Source of the DNA: Desulfitobacterium chlororespirans DSM 11544
GTDB lineage: Bacteria > Bacillota > Desulfitobacteriia > Desulfitobacteriales > Desulfitobacteriaceae
Direction of reading: 5' to 3'
DNA: 64,000 nucleotides
Assembly (NCBI RefSeq): GCF_900143285.1
Contig: NZ_FRDN01000006.1
Location: 310,001-374,000 of the forward strand
Part shown: piece after piece, positions 52,574 through 62,634 of the stretch
Numbering within the stretch: position 1 is the first letter of the stretch
Layout: each line of letters starts with the position of its first letter
Made by a program: the position numbers and the translations under genes
The notes under the pieces: model-generated
What the model was told of the DNA's origin: nothing
The model's input: only the letters and a program-made list of their open reading frames with translations
The model's database searches: none

Positions 52574-52906
52574 ATGGCATTTAAAGGCGGCGGTATGGGA
52601 AATATGGGCAATATGCTCAAGCAAGCTCAGAAGCTTCAGGAAGAAATGGCGAAGGCCCAAGAGGAGCTGAAGACCCGCACAGTGGAAGCATCAGTGGGCG
52701 GGGGTGCCGTTCAGGTCGTGGTTAATGGTAAAAATGAACTGGTGGAGTTAAAGATTAAACCGGAGGCTGTGGATCCCGATGATGTGGAGATGCTGGAGGA
52801 TCTGGTCAAAGCCGCAGTCAACGAAGGCTTGCGCAAGGTGGAAGAGCTTGTATCCTCGGAAATGGGCAAATTAACCAATGGTTTAAAAATTCCCGGTCTC
52901 TTCTAA
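52574..52906 (+). CDS. YbaB/EbfC nucleoid-associated protein
   Basis: A 110-residue dimeric DNA-binding protein. [20 protein letters not shown] at the start and [19 protein letters not shown] in the middle are typical. It binds DNA with little sequence preference. The ATG at 52574 follows AAGGAG, giving the standard family start. It lies in the dnaX-ybaB-recR operon. Confidence 0.94.
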   Translation: MAFKGGGMGNMGNMLKQAQKLQEEMAKAQEELKTRTVEASVGGGAVQVVVNGKNELVELKIKPEAVDPDDVEMLEDLVKAAVNEGLRKVEELVSSEMGKLTNGLKIPGLF

Positions 52907-52916
52907 GTGAGGAAGT

Positions 52917-53513
52917 ATGGATTTTTTAAATTATCCTGAGCCCCTGGCCGATTTGATTACGAGTTTATCCCGTTTACCCGGAATCGGACCGAAAACGGCG
53001 GGGCGCTTGGCTTTTTATCTGTTGCAGCAACCTCAGGTGGCTGAAAACTTAGCGGAAACCATGATCAGAGCTCAGCGGGAAATCAGGCAGTGTTCCCTAT
53101 GCTGTAATTATACGGATCATGATCCCTGTCCGATCTGTACCGGGGAGAAAAGGGAGCGTACCCTGCTCTGCATTGTGGAGCAGCCCCGGGATGTGGTTTC
53201 TTTAGAGAAAACAAGAGAATTTAAAGGTCTTTATCATGTCCTGCATGGTGTCATATCTCCTTTGGAAGGGGTTGGGCCGGAGCAGCTGACGATTCCCAAG
53301 CTTTTAGGGCGTTTGGAAGGAATCGAGGAAGTCGTCATGGCTATGAACCCCACGGTAGAAGGAGAAGCTACGGCACTGTATTTATCCAGGCTCTTAAAGC
53401 CTTTGGGAATCAAGGTGACACGGATTGCCCATGGTTTACCGGTGGGCGGTGATCTGGAGTATGCCGATGAAATTACCATCGCCCGTGCTTTAGAAGGCCG
53501 TCGTCAGATCTAA
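52917..53513 (+). CDS. recR: Recombination mediator RecR
   Basis: A 198-residue protein: N-terminal helix-hairpin-helix (LPGIGPKTAGRLAFYLLQ), zinc finger CSLCCNYTDHDPCPIC, TOPRIM domain (LCIVEQPRDVVSLEKT) and C-terminal GLPVGGDLEYADEIT. It works with RecF and RecO at stalled forks and gaps. It starts 10 bp after ybaB. Confidence 0.96.
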   Translation: MDFLNYPEPLADLITSLSRLPGIGPKTAGRLAFYLLQQPQVAENLAETMIRAQREIRQCSLCCNYTDHDPCPICTGEKRERTLLCIVEQPRDVVSLEKTREFKGLYHVLHGVISPLEGVGPEQLTIPKLLGRLEGIEEVVMAMNPTVEGEATALYLSRLLKPLGIKVTRIAHGLPVGGDLEYADEITIARALEGRRQI

Positions 53514-53603
53514 AGGTGATCCTCAAAAAATTAAGGTCAATAATGTTCTTCTTTGTCCACTTTCTGCATAATTTGGACTAGTAGTGGTAAAGGAGGGCTT
53601 ATC

Positions 53604-53858
53604 ATGACCTTAATTTTTTTGGCCTTATTCGTTCTATTGATCGGCTTAGTGGTTAAGAGCAGCTTAGGTCAACCCAACACCTTTTTAAAGGCGGGGATTC
53701 ATATCCTGGGCGGAATCGTGGGCCTGTGGATTTTCGACTTGATATTAAGTGTTGTCGGATTCGGTATTCCTATTAACGTATTTACCATAACTTTGGTAGG
53801 TCTTTTAGGCTTTCCGGGGGTCGTAGCTTTGGTAGGCCTGCAGGTCCTGGGCATTTAA
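53604..53858 (+). CDS. bofA: Pro-sigmaK processing inhibitor BofA
   Basis: An 84-residue membrane protein with two or three helices (TLIFLALFVLLIGLVVKSSL, later GFGIPINVFTITLVGLLGFP). In B. subtilis BofA inhibits the SpoIVFB protease until the forespore signal arrives, and lies in the same place after recR. ATG 53604 follows AAAGGAGGG; an upstream frame extension lacks a ribosome site. Confidence 0.9.
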   Translation: MTLIFLALFVLLIGLVVKSSLGQPNTFLKAGIHILGGIVGLWIFDLILSVVGFGIPINVFTITLVGLLGFPGVVALVGLQVLGI

Positions 53859-54044
53859 TGAAAAAACAGACTTGATTTTTGTGTTACTTATATTTAAAGA
53901 TTTAAGTGGTTTTTGAGAGAGAATAAAGGCCCTTTGAATGTGATTCTTTTCGTTTATAGCGGTTTTTTTACATAATTATTCATCTAGCTCCATTTTACGT
54001 CTTGACGGATTTATCCAGCCGAGAGTATACTGATACTGACTGCA

Positions 54045-54080
54045 GGGGACGTTTCGGTCTAACTACCGAAATAGTTCCCT
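54045..54080 (+). promoter_or_regulatory. Hairpin in the 455-bp leader of the PFOR gene
   Basis: GGGGAC-GTTTCGGT and ACCGAAAT-AGTTCCC pair around CTAACT, in the long spacer 53859-54314. Near 54243-54272 AAAAAGAATCTCTTT is repeated twice in tandem. No gene is seen in this spacer; the elements may tune expression of the highly expressed oxidoreductase. Confidence 0.6.
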
Positions 54081-54314
54081 CAACTCGTTTTTGTAGAATT
54101 TTTGCGAAAATTTAATCATTTGATTTCCGAAAGATTAAACTGCCCTTTGATGCCTGTTAGTCTTTCCTTATCATGCCATGTAGAATTAACCCCTTTTTTC
54201 TCATCTTTACCCATTTGCTTTACATAAGCAAGGTTTGGGTGGAAAAAGAATCTCTTTAAAAAGAATCTCTTTTTTAACCCTTTTATTAAATTTTCTTTTA
54301 GGAGGATGTACCAA

Positions 54315-57300
54315 ATGGCAAAAATGAAGACAATGGATGGTAACGAAGCTGCTGCTCTGGCGTCGTATGCGTTTACAGAAGTAGCAACCATCTTCCCGAT
54401 CACTCCCTCTTCAACGATGGCTGAATTGGTAGATGAATGGGCTGCCCATAACAAGAAAAATATCTTCGGTCAACCTGTCAAAGTTGTTGAGATGCAATCT
54501 GAAGCAGGAGCTGCCGGTGCAGTTCACGGGTCCCTCCAGGCTGGTGCTCTTACCACCACCTATACAGCTTCACAAGGTCTGCTCTTAATGATTCCGAATA
54601 TGTATAAAATCGCCGGCGAACTTCTGCCCAGCGTCTTCCACGTCAGTGCCCGGGCTTTGGCTACCCATGCACTTTCCATTTTCGGTGATCACCAGGATGT
54701 TATGTCCGTAAGAGCTACCGGTTTTGCTCAATTGTCTTCACATAATGTTCAAGAAGCTTTAGACCTGGGCTTTATTGCTCATTTAGCCACCATCAAAGCC
54801 AAAGTTCCTTTCGTTCATTTCTTCGATGGGTTCCGTACATCCCATGAAATTCAAAAAATCGAAGTAACCGATTATGATGATGTGGCAAAACTCTTGGATC
54901 GTGACGCTCTCCAGGCTTTCCGTGATAATGCCTTGAATCCTGAGCGCCCTGTTCTGCGTGGCACTGCCCAAAACCCGGATGTCTATTTCCAAGGCCGTGA
55001 AGTATCCAATCGCTATTATGATGCTGTTCCTGATATTGTGGCTCATTATATGGACGAATACGCTAAAATCACCGGCCGTGAATACCAGCCATTCCAATAC
55101 TATGGTGCTGAAGATGCTGAGCGTGTGATCATCGCCATGGGTTCTGTTTGTGATACCATTGAAGAAACTGTGGATTATTTAGTAGCAAAAGGTGAAAAAG
55201 TGGGCGTGGTTAAGGTTCACCTCTTCCGTCCTTTCTCTACCAAATATCTGTTCAAAGTTCTGCCTAAGACAGTCAAGGCGATCGCTGTTCTTGACCGGAC
55301 CAAAGAACCCGGTTCCACCGGTGAGCCTCTCTATCTCGATGTGAAGGATTCCTTCTTCAATCATGAAATCAAGCCTGTGATCGTGGGCGGACGTTATGGT
55401 TTAGGTTCCAAAGATACGACTCCTTCTCAAGTACTGGCTGTTTACAAGAATCTTGCCCAAGCTGAGCCTAAGAATGACTTCACCATCGGTATCGTGGACG
55501 ATGTTACCTTCAAATCCTTAGCGGAAGATGAAGTCGTCAGCACTGCTCCTGAAGGCACAATTGCTTGTAAATTCTGGGGATTAGGCTCTGACGGTACCGT
55601 TGGCGCCAACAAGCAAGCGATTAAAATTATTGGTGACCACACCACTATGTACGCTCAAGCTTATTTCCAATACGATTCCAAGAAATCCGGTGGTATCACC
55701 ATTTCCCACGTTCGTTTTGGTAAAAAACCAATCAAGTCCCCTTACTATGTAGCCGATGCCAACTATGTTGCCTGCCATAACCAAGCCTATGTCGGTCAAT
55801 ATGATCTGACCAAAGGTCTGAAGAAAGGCGGCACCTTCGTCCTGAATTGCCAATGGCAGCCTGAAGAATTGGCTGAAAAGCTTCCTGCTTCCATGAAACA
55901 ATTCATCGCTAAAAATGATATTAAACTCTATGTCATTGATGCAGTGACCATCGCCCGGGAAATTGGTTTAGGTTCCCGTATTAATATGATTATGCAGTCC
56001 GCTTTCTTTAAGCTTGCTAACGTTATTCCTGTGGAAGAAGCCCTTGGCTATCTGAAGGAATCCGTCGTCAAAACTTATGGTAAAAAGGGACAAAACATTG
56101 TTGATATGAACAATGCCGCTATTGATCGCGGCGCCGATTCCCTGGTCAAGGTTGAGGTTCCCGCTTCCTGGGCCGATGCTGCTCCTGCCCAAGCTGAAGC
56201 AGCTGCTGCCGCAGATCTTCCCGAGTATGTGGCCAAAATCCAAAATGTTATGAACGCCCAAGAAGGGGACAGCCTTCCTGTCAGTGCTTTTATAGGCCAT
56301 GAAGACGGAACGGTTCCCGTAGGAACGACTGCTTATGAGAAGCGCGGTATTGCCGTAATCGTGCCTGAATGGGATGTTGAAAAGTGTATCCAATGTAACC
56401 AATGCTCTTATGTATGCCCTCATGCGGCTATTCGTCCCTTCTTATTGAATGAAGAAGAGGTGGCCAATGCTCCCGAAGGCTTCGTGACCAAGAAAGCCCT
56501 CGGTAAAGAAGCTGACGGCCTCCAACTTCGTGTTCAAGTGAGCCCGCTGGATTGCACAGGCTGCGGCAACTGCGCCGAAGTATGCCCGGCTAAAGGCAAA
56601 GCTTTGGTCATGAAGGATGCGGCTGAACAAACTGCCGCCCAAGCCGGCAATTGGGAATATGCTTTGACCGTGACCAACAAAGCTGAGCGTTTTGATATCA
56701 CCACCGTTAAGGGCAGCCAATTTGCCCAGCCTCTCCTCGAGTTCAACGGCGCTTGCCCAGGCTGCGGAGAAACAGCTTATGTTAAGCTCCTCACCCAGCT
56801 TTACGGCGATCGCATGATGATTGCCAACGCCACCGGATGCAGCTCCATCTGGGGCGGCAGTGCTCCTTCCGTACCTTATACTGTCAATGCTAAGGGACAA
56901 GGTCCTACCTGGGCGAACTCCCTCTTTGAAGACAATGCTGAGTTTGGTTATGGTATGTATCTTGGCGTTCGTCAACAGCGGGAAAAACTGGCTCTGTTGA
57001 TGGAGGAAGCTTGCGCAACCGAGATCAGCGCCGACATGAAGGAAGCGTTCCAAGAGTGGATCGCTGGCATGGATGACGCCGATGCTTCCAAAGCTGCAGC
57101 CGCTAAGGTCCGTGCCGCTCTGGATGCCTATGCAGGCGACAGCGCTTTAATCGCCGATATTAAAGGCAGAAAAGATCATCTTGTTAAGAAATCCCAATGG
57201 ATCGTCGGCGGCGACGGTTGGGCTTATGATATCGGTTACGGCGGTTTAGATCATGTCTTGGCTTCCGGTGACGACGTCAATATTCTGGTTATGGACACCG

Positions 57301-57845
57301 AAGTTTACTCCAATACCGGCGGTCAGTCTTCCAAGGCTACCCCCCGCGCTGCTGTGGCTAAATTTGCCGCGGCCGGTAAGAAGATCCGCAAGAAAGACCT
57401 GGGTATGATGGCCATGAGCTATGGCTATATCTATGTGGCTCAAGTAGCCCTTGGCGCCAATATGGCTCAAACCATTAAGGCGATGAAAGAGGCAGAAGCT
57501 TACAAAGGACCTTCCATCATCATCGCTTATGCTCCTTGCATCAACCATGGCCTGAAGTCCGGTATGTCCAAGAGCGTCACCGAGGCGAAGAAAGCAGTTG
57601 AAGCCGGTTACTGGCACCTCTATCGCTTCAACCCCGATCTCGAAGATCAAGGCAAGAATCCTTTCACCCTGGACTCCAAAGAGCCCACAGCTTCCTTCCG
57701 TGACTTCCTCATGGGCGAAGTTCGTTACACCTCCTTGATCAACACCTTCCCGGAATCTGCCGAAGAGCTCTTTGAAGGTGCCGAGAAATATGCAAAGGTC
57801 CGCTTGGATTCCTACAAGCGCTTAGCAAGTTACAAATACGAATAA
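54315..57845 (+). CDS. nifJ: Pyruvate:ferredoxin (flavodoxin) oxidoreductase, single chain
   Basis: A 1176-residue homodimeric enzyme that oxidises pyruvate to acetyl-CoA and CO2 with ferredoxin as acceptor, central to anaerobic metabolism. Order: pyrimidine-binding domain I (FPITPSSTMAELVDEWA), domain II, gamma domain, two 4Fe-4S clusters in CIQCNQCSYVCP and CTGCGNCAEVCP, and the thiamine diphosphate domain (NGACPGCGETAY, then GGDGWAYDIGYGGLDHVLA). A linker rich in Ala follows about residue 620. ATG 54315 is chosen because AGGAGG is 9 bp upstream, too close to the ATG at 54306. Codon use looks like that of a highly expressed gene. Confidence 0.97.
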   Translation: MAKMKTMDGNEAAALASYAFTEVATIFPITPSSTMAELVDEWAAHNKKNIFGQPVKVVEMQSEAGAAGAVHGSLQAGALTTTYTASQGLLLMIPNMYKIAGELLPSVFHVSARALATHALSIFGDHQDVMSVRATGFAQLSSHNVQEALDLGFIAHLATIKAKVPFVHFFDGFRTSHEIQKIEVTDYDDVAKLLDRDALQAFRDNALNPERPVLRGTAQNPDVYFQGREVSNRYYDAVPDIVAHYMDEYAKITGREYQPFQYYGAEDAERVIIAMGSVCDTIEETVDYLVAKGEKVGVVKVHLFRPFSTKYLFKVLPKTVKAIAVLDRTKEPGSTGEPLYLDVKDSFFNHEIKPVIVGGRYGLGSKDTTPSQVLAVYKNLAQAEPKNDFTIGIVDDVTFKSLAEDEVVSTAPEGTIACKFWGLGSDGTVGANKQAIKIIGDHTTMYAQAYFQYDSKKSGGITISHVRFGKKPIKSPYYVADANYVACHNQAYVGQYDLTKGLKKGGTFVLNCQWQPEELAEKLPASMKQFIAKNDIKLYVIDAVTIAREIGLGSRINMIMQSAFFKLANVIPVEEALGYLKESVVKTYGKKGQNIVDMNNAAIDRGADSLVKVEVPASWADAAPAQAEAAAAADLPEYVAKIQNVMNAQEGDSLPVSAFIGHEDGTVPVGTTAYEKRGIAVIVPEWDVEKCIQCNQCSYVCPHAAIRPFLLNEEEVANAPEGFVTKKALGKEADGLQLRVQVSPLDCTGCGNCAEVCPAKGKALVMKDAAEQTAAQAGNWEYALTVTNKAERFDITTVKGSQFAQPLLEFNGACPGCGETAYVKLLTQLYGDRMMIANATGCSSIWGGSAPSVPYTVNAKGQGPTWANSLFEDNAEFGYGMYLGVRQQREKLALLMEEACATEISADMKEAFQEWIAGMDDADASKAAAAKVRAALDAYAGDSALIADIKGRKDHLVKKSQWIVGGDGWAYDIGYGGLDHVLASGDDVNILVMDTEVYSNTGGQSSKATPRAAVAKFAAAGKKIRKKDLGMMAMSYGYIYVAQVALGANMAQTIKAMKEAEAYKGPSIIIAYAPCINHGLKSGMSKSVTEAKKAVEAGYWHLYRFNPDLEDQGKNPFTLDSKEPTASFRDFLMGEVRYTSLINTFPESAEELFEGAEKYAKVRLDSYKRLASYKYE

Positions 57846-57865
57846 GATTCATTCTATATTGTATA

Positions 57866-57893
57866 AAAGAGCGGGCTTTGGCCCGCTCTTTTT
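57866..57893 (+). terminator. Terminator of PFOR gene
   Basis: AAAGAGCGGGC (57866-57876) pairs perfectly with GCCCGCTCTTT (57881-57891), loop TTTG, then T residues. Confidence 0.95.
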
Positions 57894-57997
57894 GTATTAA
57901 TCAGGTGCCTATGCGGCTGTACATGGAATAATTTTTCCTTATCCGAGTTAAACTACCATAAATTGTACATGAAAAAAGTTTCTGCAGGGGAAGGAAG

Positions 57998-58480
57998 ATG
58001 GATATGGACCAGGAAGACCTGATACGAAGGCTGAATTGGTTCTACAGCTTGGAGCTCAATCAAGTGGAACTGTATAAGGTGCAAAGCAAGCAATTTAAAG
58101 ATCACTATGCCGGGCAGGTCTTTGAGAGAGTGGCCGCCATAGAACAGTCCCATGTGGATAATGTGGCTGCCCGCATTACGAGTTTAGGCGCCAAGCCTAC
58201 CCTGCTGGGAGAAGTGGTTTCTCCCATTCTCGGCATGTCCTTGGGCAATCTGATGTCTTTAACCGGTCTGGAAAGAGCTCTGCAGCTGAATATGGAGCTG
58301 GAAAGAAAAGCTATGAGCGATTATAAGAAATTAGTTCAGGACCTGGTGGCAGGGGGAGAGGATCCCAGCGGAGATCTTTGTAGTCAGCTGAAACATAATT
58401 TTGTGGATGAACATCTGCATACGGCATTGTTCGATACTCTGAGGGAGAACTTGATGGAAGACAAGATCGAGACACTATAA
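57998..58480 (+). CDS. Ferritin-like four-helix protein
   Basis: A 160-residue helical protein with the likely di-metal ligands spread over four helices: LELNQVELYKVQ, AAIEQSHVDNVAARI (ExxH), ELERKAMSDYKKLV and FVDEHLHTALF (ExxH). This pattern is that of ferritin-like/rubrerythrin-like di-iron proteins. It lacks the rubredoxin tail. Role in oxygen or peroxide defence is plausible beside PFOR, an oxygen-sensitive enzyme, but unproven. Start ATG 57998 or 58004, after GGGGAAGGAAG. Confidence 0.75.
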   Translation: MDMDQEDLIRRLNWFYSLELNQVELYKVQSKQFKDHYAGQVFERVAAIEQSHVDNVAARITSLGAKPTLLGEVVSPILGMSLGNLMSLTGLERALQLNMELERKAMSDYKKLVQDLVAGGEDPSGDLCSQLKHNFVDEHLHTALFDTLRENLMEDKIETL

Positions 58481-58513
58481 TTCCTTCCCTGGCCAGGATT
58501 AAATCAAAATTGA

Positions 58514-58557
58514 GGAGATAGAATCTTATCTATTAGGAAAGGATTCTATCTCCTTTT
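58514..58557 (+). terminator. Terminator of the ferritin-like gene
   Basis: GGAGATAGAATC (58514-58525) pairs perfectly with GATTCTATCTCC (58542-58553), then TTTT. Confidence 0.88.
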
Positions 58558-58677
58558 CTGTAGGCTTAGCCTGGAAAGGGGATGTTTTGCTGTGCTGAAA
58601 ATCCTGCAAATGCGGCATGGGCGTATAAGAGAAAAGCTTTTCGAGGACAATAAGCACATGAGGAGGGGGTGGTCGTT

Positions 58678-60249
58678 TTGGCTAAACGTTTTTTCACCAT
58701 GATCAAAGAACTTACTCAGCGTCCTTATCGGAAGAGAATCCGTGTGGTTCATAAGGTTCCTATCGATCAAGAATGGGATAAGCCTGTTTCTTTTGCGCGG
58801 ATTAAAGAAGAATTATCCAAAAGCAGTGATATTATTTTTCGGGATTTCACCTTGCGGGGCAAAGAAGAAATACCCTGTTCTCTTGGCGTGGTCGATGGTT
58901 TGGTCGATAAAGACTTATTAGATGCTTATATCCTGCGGGTAATCATGGTTGAGGCCGTTGATGATCCGGTCTTTCAGGAAATGACTCTAAAAAATGTCAT
59001 TGATCGTTTGCTGACTCTTTTTACGCCAACCAATGAAGTGAAGAAGATCGGCCGCTTGGGGGAGGCCATTGATGCAATGCTGTCCGGTGATGCCGTTCTT
59101 TTCATTAAGGAAAGCCAGGAGGCCCTTGTCATCAGTGCCCGCGGCTGGTCGGACCGGGGAGTGGGCGTTCCCCAGAACGAATCCTCCATCCGCGGACCCA
59201 AGGAGGGGTTCAATGAGACTCTGCGGACTAACACCTCTCTGCTGAGAAGAAAGATCAAGCATCCATCTCTGCGGCTGGTTTCCATGAAAATCGGGGATCT
59301 TTCCAAAACGGATGTGGTGATTGCCTATGTGGAGAGTATTGCCGATATGGACGTGGTTGGAGAGGTGCTTAAGCGACTGAGCCGCATCCGGACCGATGCG
59401 GTGATTTCCGGAGACATGCTGGAGGAGTTGATTGAAGATCATCCTTATTCCCCTTTTCCTCAAGTCTCCAATACGGAGCGGCCCGATATTGTGGCCTCCG
59501 ACCTTTTGGAGGGACGAATAGCCATTATGGTGGATGGCACTCCGTCGGCCTTGATCGTGCCGGTTACCTTGCCCATGTTTATGCAGGTCAATGACGACTA
59601 TTATCAAAGAGCGATGATTGTCGTTATTGTGCGCACAATACGCTATTGGGGGGCATTTATAGCCCTTTTGGCCCCTAGCCTGTATATTGCCGTGACCACC
59701 TTTCATCAGGAGTTAATGCCTACTACCCTGGTCTTAAGTCTTGCAGCCAATCGGGAAGCGGTTCCCTTCTCAGCTCTTGGAGAGGCACTACTAATGCTGC
59801 TTGCCCTGGAGATCCTCCAGGAGGGCGGGCTGCGGCTCCCCAAGCCTATCGGACAGACCATTGGGATCGTGGGAGCTTTGATCATAGGGGATGCGGCTGT
59901 CAGCGCCGGTTTGATCAGCCCGATTATGGTGATTGTCATCGGTCTTACGGCGGTATCCGGCTATACGATTCCTTACTACGATCTGGCCATTGCCATCCGT
60001 TTGATTCGTCTGCCCCTGATGATTCTGGCGGGAACCATGGGCTTTTTCGGCTTGGCAGTTGGGCTCTACCTTTGTATAATTCATTTGCTGGCTCTGCGTT
60101 CTTTTGGCACTCCTTACCTCAGCCCTATTGCCCCTTTAAGAATCCGTGCCTTTCTTCAGGATACTTTCGTCAGAGCACCATGGTGGGCTTCCAGGGAGAT
60201 ACCGGATTTAGTAGATGTTCATGACACAAAGTCAGGGAGGAAAAAATAA
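58678..60249 (+). CDS. GerA family spore germination protein (A subunit)
   Basis: About 524 residues. The large soluble N-terminal half (residues 1-310, with IFRDFTLRGKEEIPCSLGVV and ETLRTNTSLLRRKIKHPSLR) precedes four to five membrane helices, and conserved blocks RIAIMVDGTPSALIVPVTL and REAVPFSALGEALLMLLALE mark the GerA family. It is the A subunit of a germinant receptor in the spore inner membrane. TTG 58678 is preferred for spacing to AGGAGGGGG; GTG 58669 is the alternative. First gene of the A-B-C operon. Confidence 0.93.
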   Translation: MAKRFFTMIKELTQRPYRKRIRVVHKVPIDQEWDKPVSFARIKEELSKSSDIIFRDFTLRGKEEIPCSLGVVDGLVDKDLLDAYILRVIMVEAVDDPVFQEMTLKNVIDRLLTLFTPTNEVKKIGRLGEAIDAMLSGDAVLFIKESQEALVISARGWSDRGVGVPQNESSIRGPKEGFNETLRTNTSLLRRKIKHPSLRLVSMKIGDLSKTDVVIAYVESIADMDVVGEVLKRLSRIRTDAVISGDMLEELIEDHPYSPFPQVSNTERPDIVASDLLEGRIAIMVDGTPSALIVPVTLPMFMQVNDDYYQRAMIVVIVRTIRYWGAFIALLAPSLYIAVTTFHQELMPTTLVLSLAANREAVPFSALGEALLMLLALEILQEGGLRLPKPIGQTIGIVGALIIGDAAVSAGLISPIMVIVIGLTAVSGYTIPYYDLAIAIRLIRLPLMILAGTMGFFGLAVGLYLCIIHLLALRSFGTPYLSPIAPLRIRAFLQDTFVRAPWWASREIPDLVDVHDTKSGRKK

Positions 60250-61362
60250 GTGGAACGCATATCCACCCATCAGTTCACGATATTAAGCACGGCAGTCCTC
60301 CTGGGGACAACCTATATGGTTGCCGGGTCAGTGCTGGCTGGAACAGCGGGAAGGGATGGCTGGATGGCCATCCTGCCCGGGTTTGCCTTGGGAATCCCCC
60401 TGGCTTTCATGATATTTTCTCTAATGCCTCGGTACCCCGGTATGAATCTGATCGAAATATCGGAAAAAGTACTGGGGAAGTGGCTTGGCAAGGGAATGGG
60501 GCTTTTATATAGTGGGATTACGCTCTATTTCGGGGCCATCTTATTGGGTCAGGGAGTGGATATGTATAATCGAAGTGTTCTCCCTCTGATGCCTCAATAT
60601 ATCTTGGTTTTAGGGAGCTTCGTTATTGTTGCCTATCTGTACTTCAGTGGGGTAGAAGTATTAAGTCGCTTTTCAGAAGTTATTTTTCCTATTATCTGTT
60701 TATCATTGGTTTTTATAGCCTTATTCAGCATTCCCCGCTTTGAGAGAGGGGAGCTTTTTCCCTTGTTAGATAATGGAGTCAAACCGGTGCTTAATGCTAT
60801 GTGGAAGGTAGCGCCTTGGCCTATGGAATATATTCTCTTTTTAGGGGGATTGCTGCCCTTCTTGCCACGCAAAGCAAAAGATTTAAAGGTATTAAAAAGA
60901 GGGATACTTAAAGCTTTTTCCATAGTTATTTTATTAAGCACCCTGATGATTCTTATTCAAATCATGACCTTTGGTCCTTTTGAAACCTCCCGTCTTACCT
61001 ATGCCATTTTGGTACTTGGGAATATGATTGAGATTTCCCGGACCATATCCGGAGTTGAGGTGATTTTCACTCTGATCTGGACAGGGGCGTTAACTTTAAA
61101 GATCACAGCCCTGTTGTTTGCAGGGATATGGGGTCTGCAAGCTGTTTTCGGCATAAAAAGTCGCAAAGCAGGTGTTAAAATGAGTGTTATTGTAGGAATT
61201 ATTTATGTGCTGATCCCTTTGTATACGTTAACAGGCATCAATGTGGTAGTGGAGATAGGGTTAATGGATGACTATTTTATTCTCCCCTTCACGGTTTTAT
61301 GGGTAGTATGGATATGGGGGGTGGAGCGATGGAAACGCCGCAAAAAAAATTCTTCAAATTAA
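60250..61362 (+). CDS. Spore germination permease (GerB-type B subunit)
   Basis: A 370-residue membrane protein of the APC-like Spore_permease family with about ten helices. RISTHQFTILSTAVLLGTTY and FSEVIFPIICLSLVFIALFS are typical. In GerA-type receptors the B subunit binds the germinant. GTG 60250 abuts the A gene stop and follows GGGAGG. Confidence 0.92.
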   Translation: MERISTHQFTILSTAVLLGTTYMVAGSVLAGTAGRDGWMAILPGFALGIPLAFMIFSLMPRYPGMNLIEISEKVLGKWLGKGMGLLYSGITLYFGAILLGQGVDMYNRSVLPLMPQYILVLGSFVIVAYLYFSGVEVLSRFSEVIFPIICLSLVFIALFSIPRFERGELFPLLDNGVKPVLNAMWKVAPWPMEYILFLGGLLPFLPRKAKDLKVLKRGILKAFSIVILLSTLMILIQIMTFGPFETSRLTYAILVLGNMIEISRTISGVEVIFTLIWTGALTLKITALLFAGIWGLQAVFGIKSRKAGVKMSVIVGIIYVLIPLYTLTGINVVVEIGLMDDYFILPFTVLWVVWIWGVERWKRRKKNSSN

Positions 61363-62567
61363 GGCTCCCTATCGTGCTGCTGCTTATTATCGGTATTCTG
61401 TTCATGGGGGGGTGTGGTGGAAAGCGTGAGATCAATGAATTAGCCTATATGCTGGGGATGGGGATCGATAAGGGGAAAGAAGAGGGAACCTATCTCGTCA
61501 CCATGCAGATGGCTAAGCCTAAAGCAAGCGGAGGTGGAGCCGCAGAGCTTGAGAATTGGACCATCAGTATAGAAACCAAAAGTCTTGCCGCAATTACGGA
61601 ACGGGTGGCGGAAGCGTTTGACAAACAGCCTTTTGCAGGAACGGTGCGGGTCGTCGTACTTGGTGAAGACCTTGCTGAAGAGGGGATCAATGAGGCTTTG
61701 GATTATTTCCAGCGCTTTTATGAATTTCGACGGACGATTTATCTGCTCGTGGCCAAAGGACAAGCTAGGGAAATCCTGAATACAGAGTTGCGCACAAGGC
61801 AGATTCCCAGCTTAAGTTTATTCAATACCATCGAAGGTCAAAAAGGGCAGTCGGCTTTTCCTGTAACCCGTTTAGGGCACTACCTGACGGTTTTAGGGAG
61901 AGAAAGCCAGAATCCGATCATTCCCAGGGTGGAGAGCATCCGATCAGGGGAACATGGATTATTCTATGCTGATCAAGAAGCCCAGGAAATTCTGATTCAT
62001 GAATCGGCAGTGTTTGAAGGCGGGAAATGTGTTGCGTCTCTTAGCGACCAGGAAACAAAGGGTTGCCTCTGGCTGGATGACGAGATTGAGAGCCGGATTC
62101 TTCACAAGGAAGATGGAGGTCTCAAAGTAACGGCTTGGGTATTGAGCTCTAAGACAAAATATAAGGTGGAAAACATCGAGGGCAACATAGGGATTCGCTT
62201 CAATATTAAGGCTGCGGTTTCTATCAATGAAATCCTGGGTAAGGAGGAGCAAGTAGATATCCGCGGTTGGAAGCAATTTATCGAAGAATTAAAGCCTCTA
62301 ATGGCGCAGGCGATTCAGGAAGAATGCGAAGCGGCAGTAGCCAAAAGCAGGGAGCAGGGGCTGGATTTTATAGGGATTGGGCGAAAAATTGAAATTAAAA
62401 ACCCCAAGTATTGGCGGGAAATCAAAGAGAACTGGCCCCAGGGGATCAAAGATATTCCGGTAGCTTATGATATCAACGTTAAAATTGAACATTCAGGGCT
62501 GGCCCGCAACTCACCGGTAAGTCCTCAGGAAAATGGGGCGAAGGGTGGCTCCCATACTCTTCAATAG
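61329..62567 (+). CDS. Spore germination lipoprotein (GerC-type C subunit)
   Basis: A 412-residue lipoprotein with lipobox LFMGGC (Cys29). Ger(x)C family blocks: REINELAYMLGMGIDKGKEE near the N-terminus and the C-terminal EEC-type region QEECEAAVAKSREQGLDFIG then IGRKIEIKNPKYWREIKENW. It overlaps the B gene by 34 bp; ATG 61329 follows GGGGGTGGAG. It completes the receptor. No D subunit gene is seen after it. Confidence 0.93.
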   Translation: METPQKKFFKLRLPIVLLLIIGILFMGGCGGKREINELAYMLGMGIDKGKEEGTYLVTMQMAKPKASGGGAAELENWTISIETKSLAAITERVAEAFDKQPFAGTVRVVVLGEDLAEEGINEALDYFQRFYEFRRTIYLLVAKGQAREILNTELRTRQIPSLSLFNTIEGQKGQSAFPVTRLGHYLTVLGRESQNPIIPRVESIRSGEHGLFYADQEAQEILIHESAVFEGGKCVASLSDQETKGCLWLDDEIESRILHKEDGGLKVTAWVLSSKTKYKVENIEGNIGIRFNIKAAVSINEILGKEEQVDIRGWKQFIEELKPLMAQAIQEECEAAVAKSREQGLDFIGIGRKIEIKNPKYWREIKENWPQGIKDIPVAYDINVKIEHSGLARNSPVSPQENGAKGGSHTLQ

Positions 62568-62634
62568 GTGCTTCAATGGAAATATTATGATATAATGATG
62601 TGTATTACCTTTGTCAACCCTGGAGGAAAAAAAT

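Noticed and set aside
54116-54454. 112-codon minus-strand frame upstream of and overlapping the PFOR start
   Set aside because: It covers the leader and the start of a certain gene, contains no recognisable motif and is explained by the AT-rich spacer.
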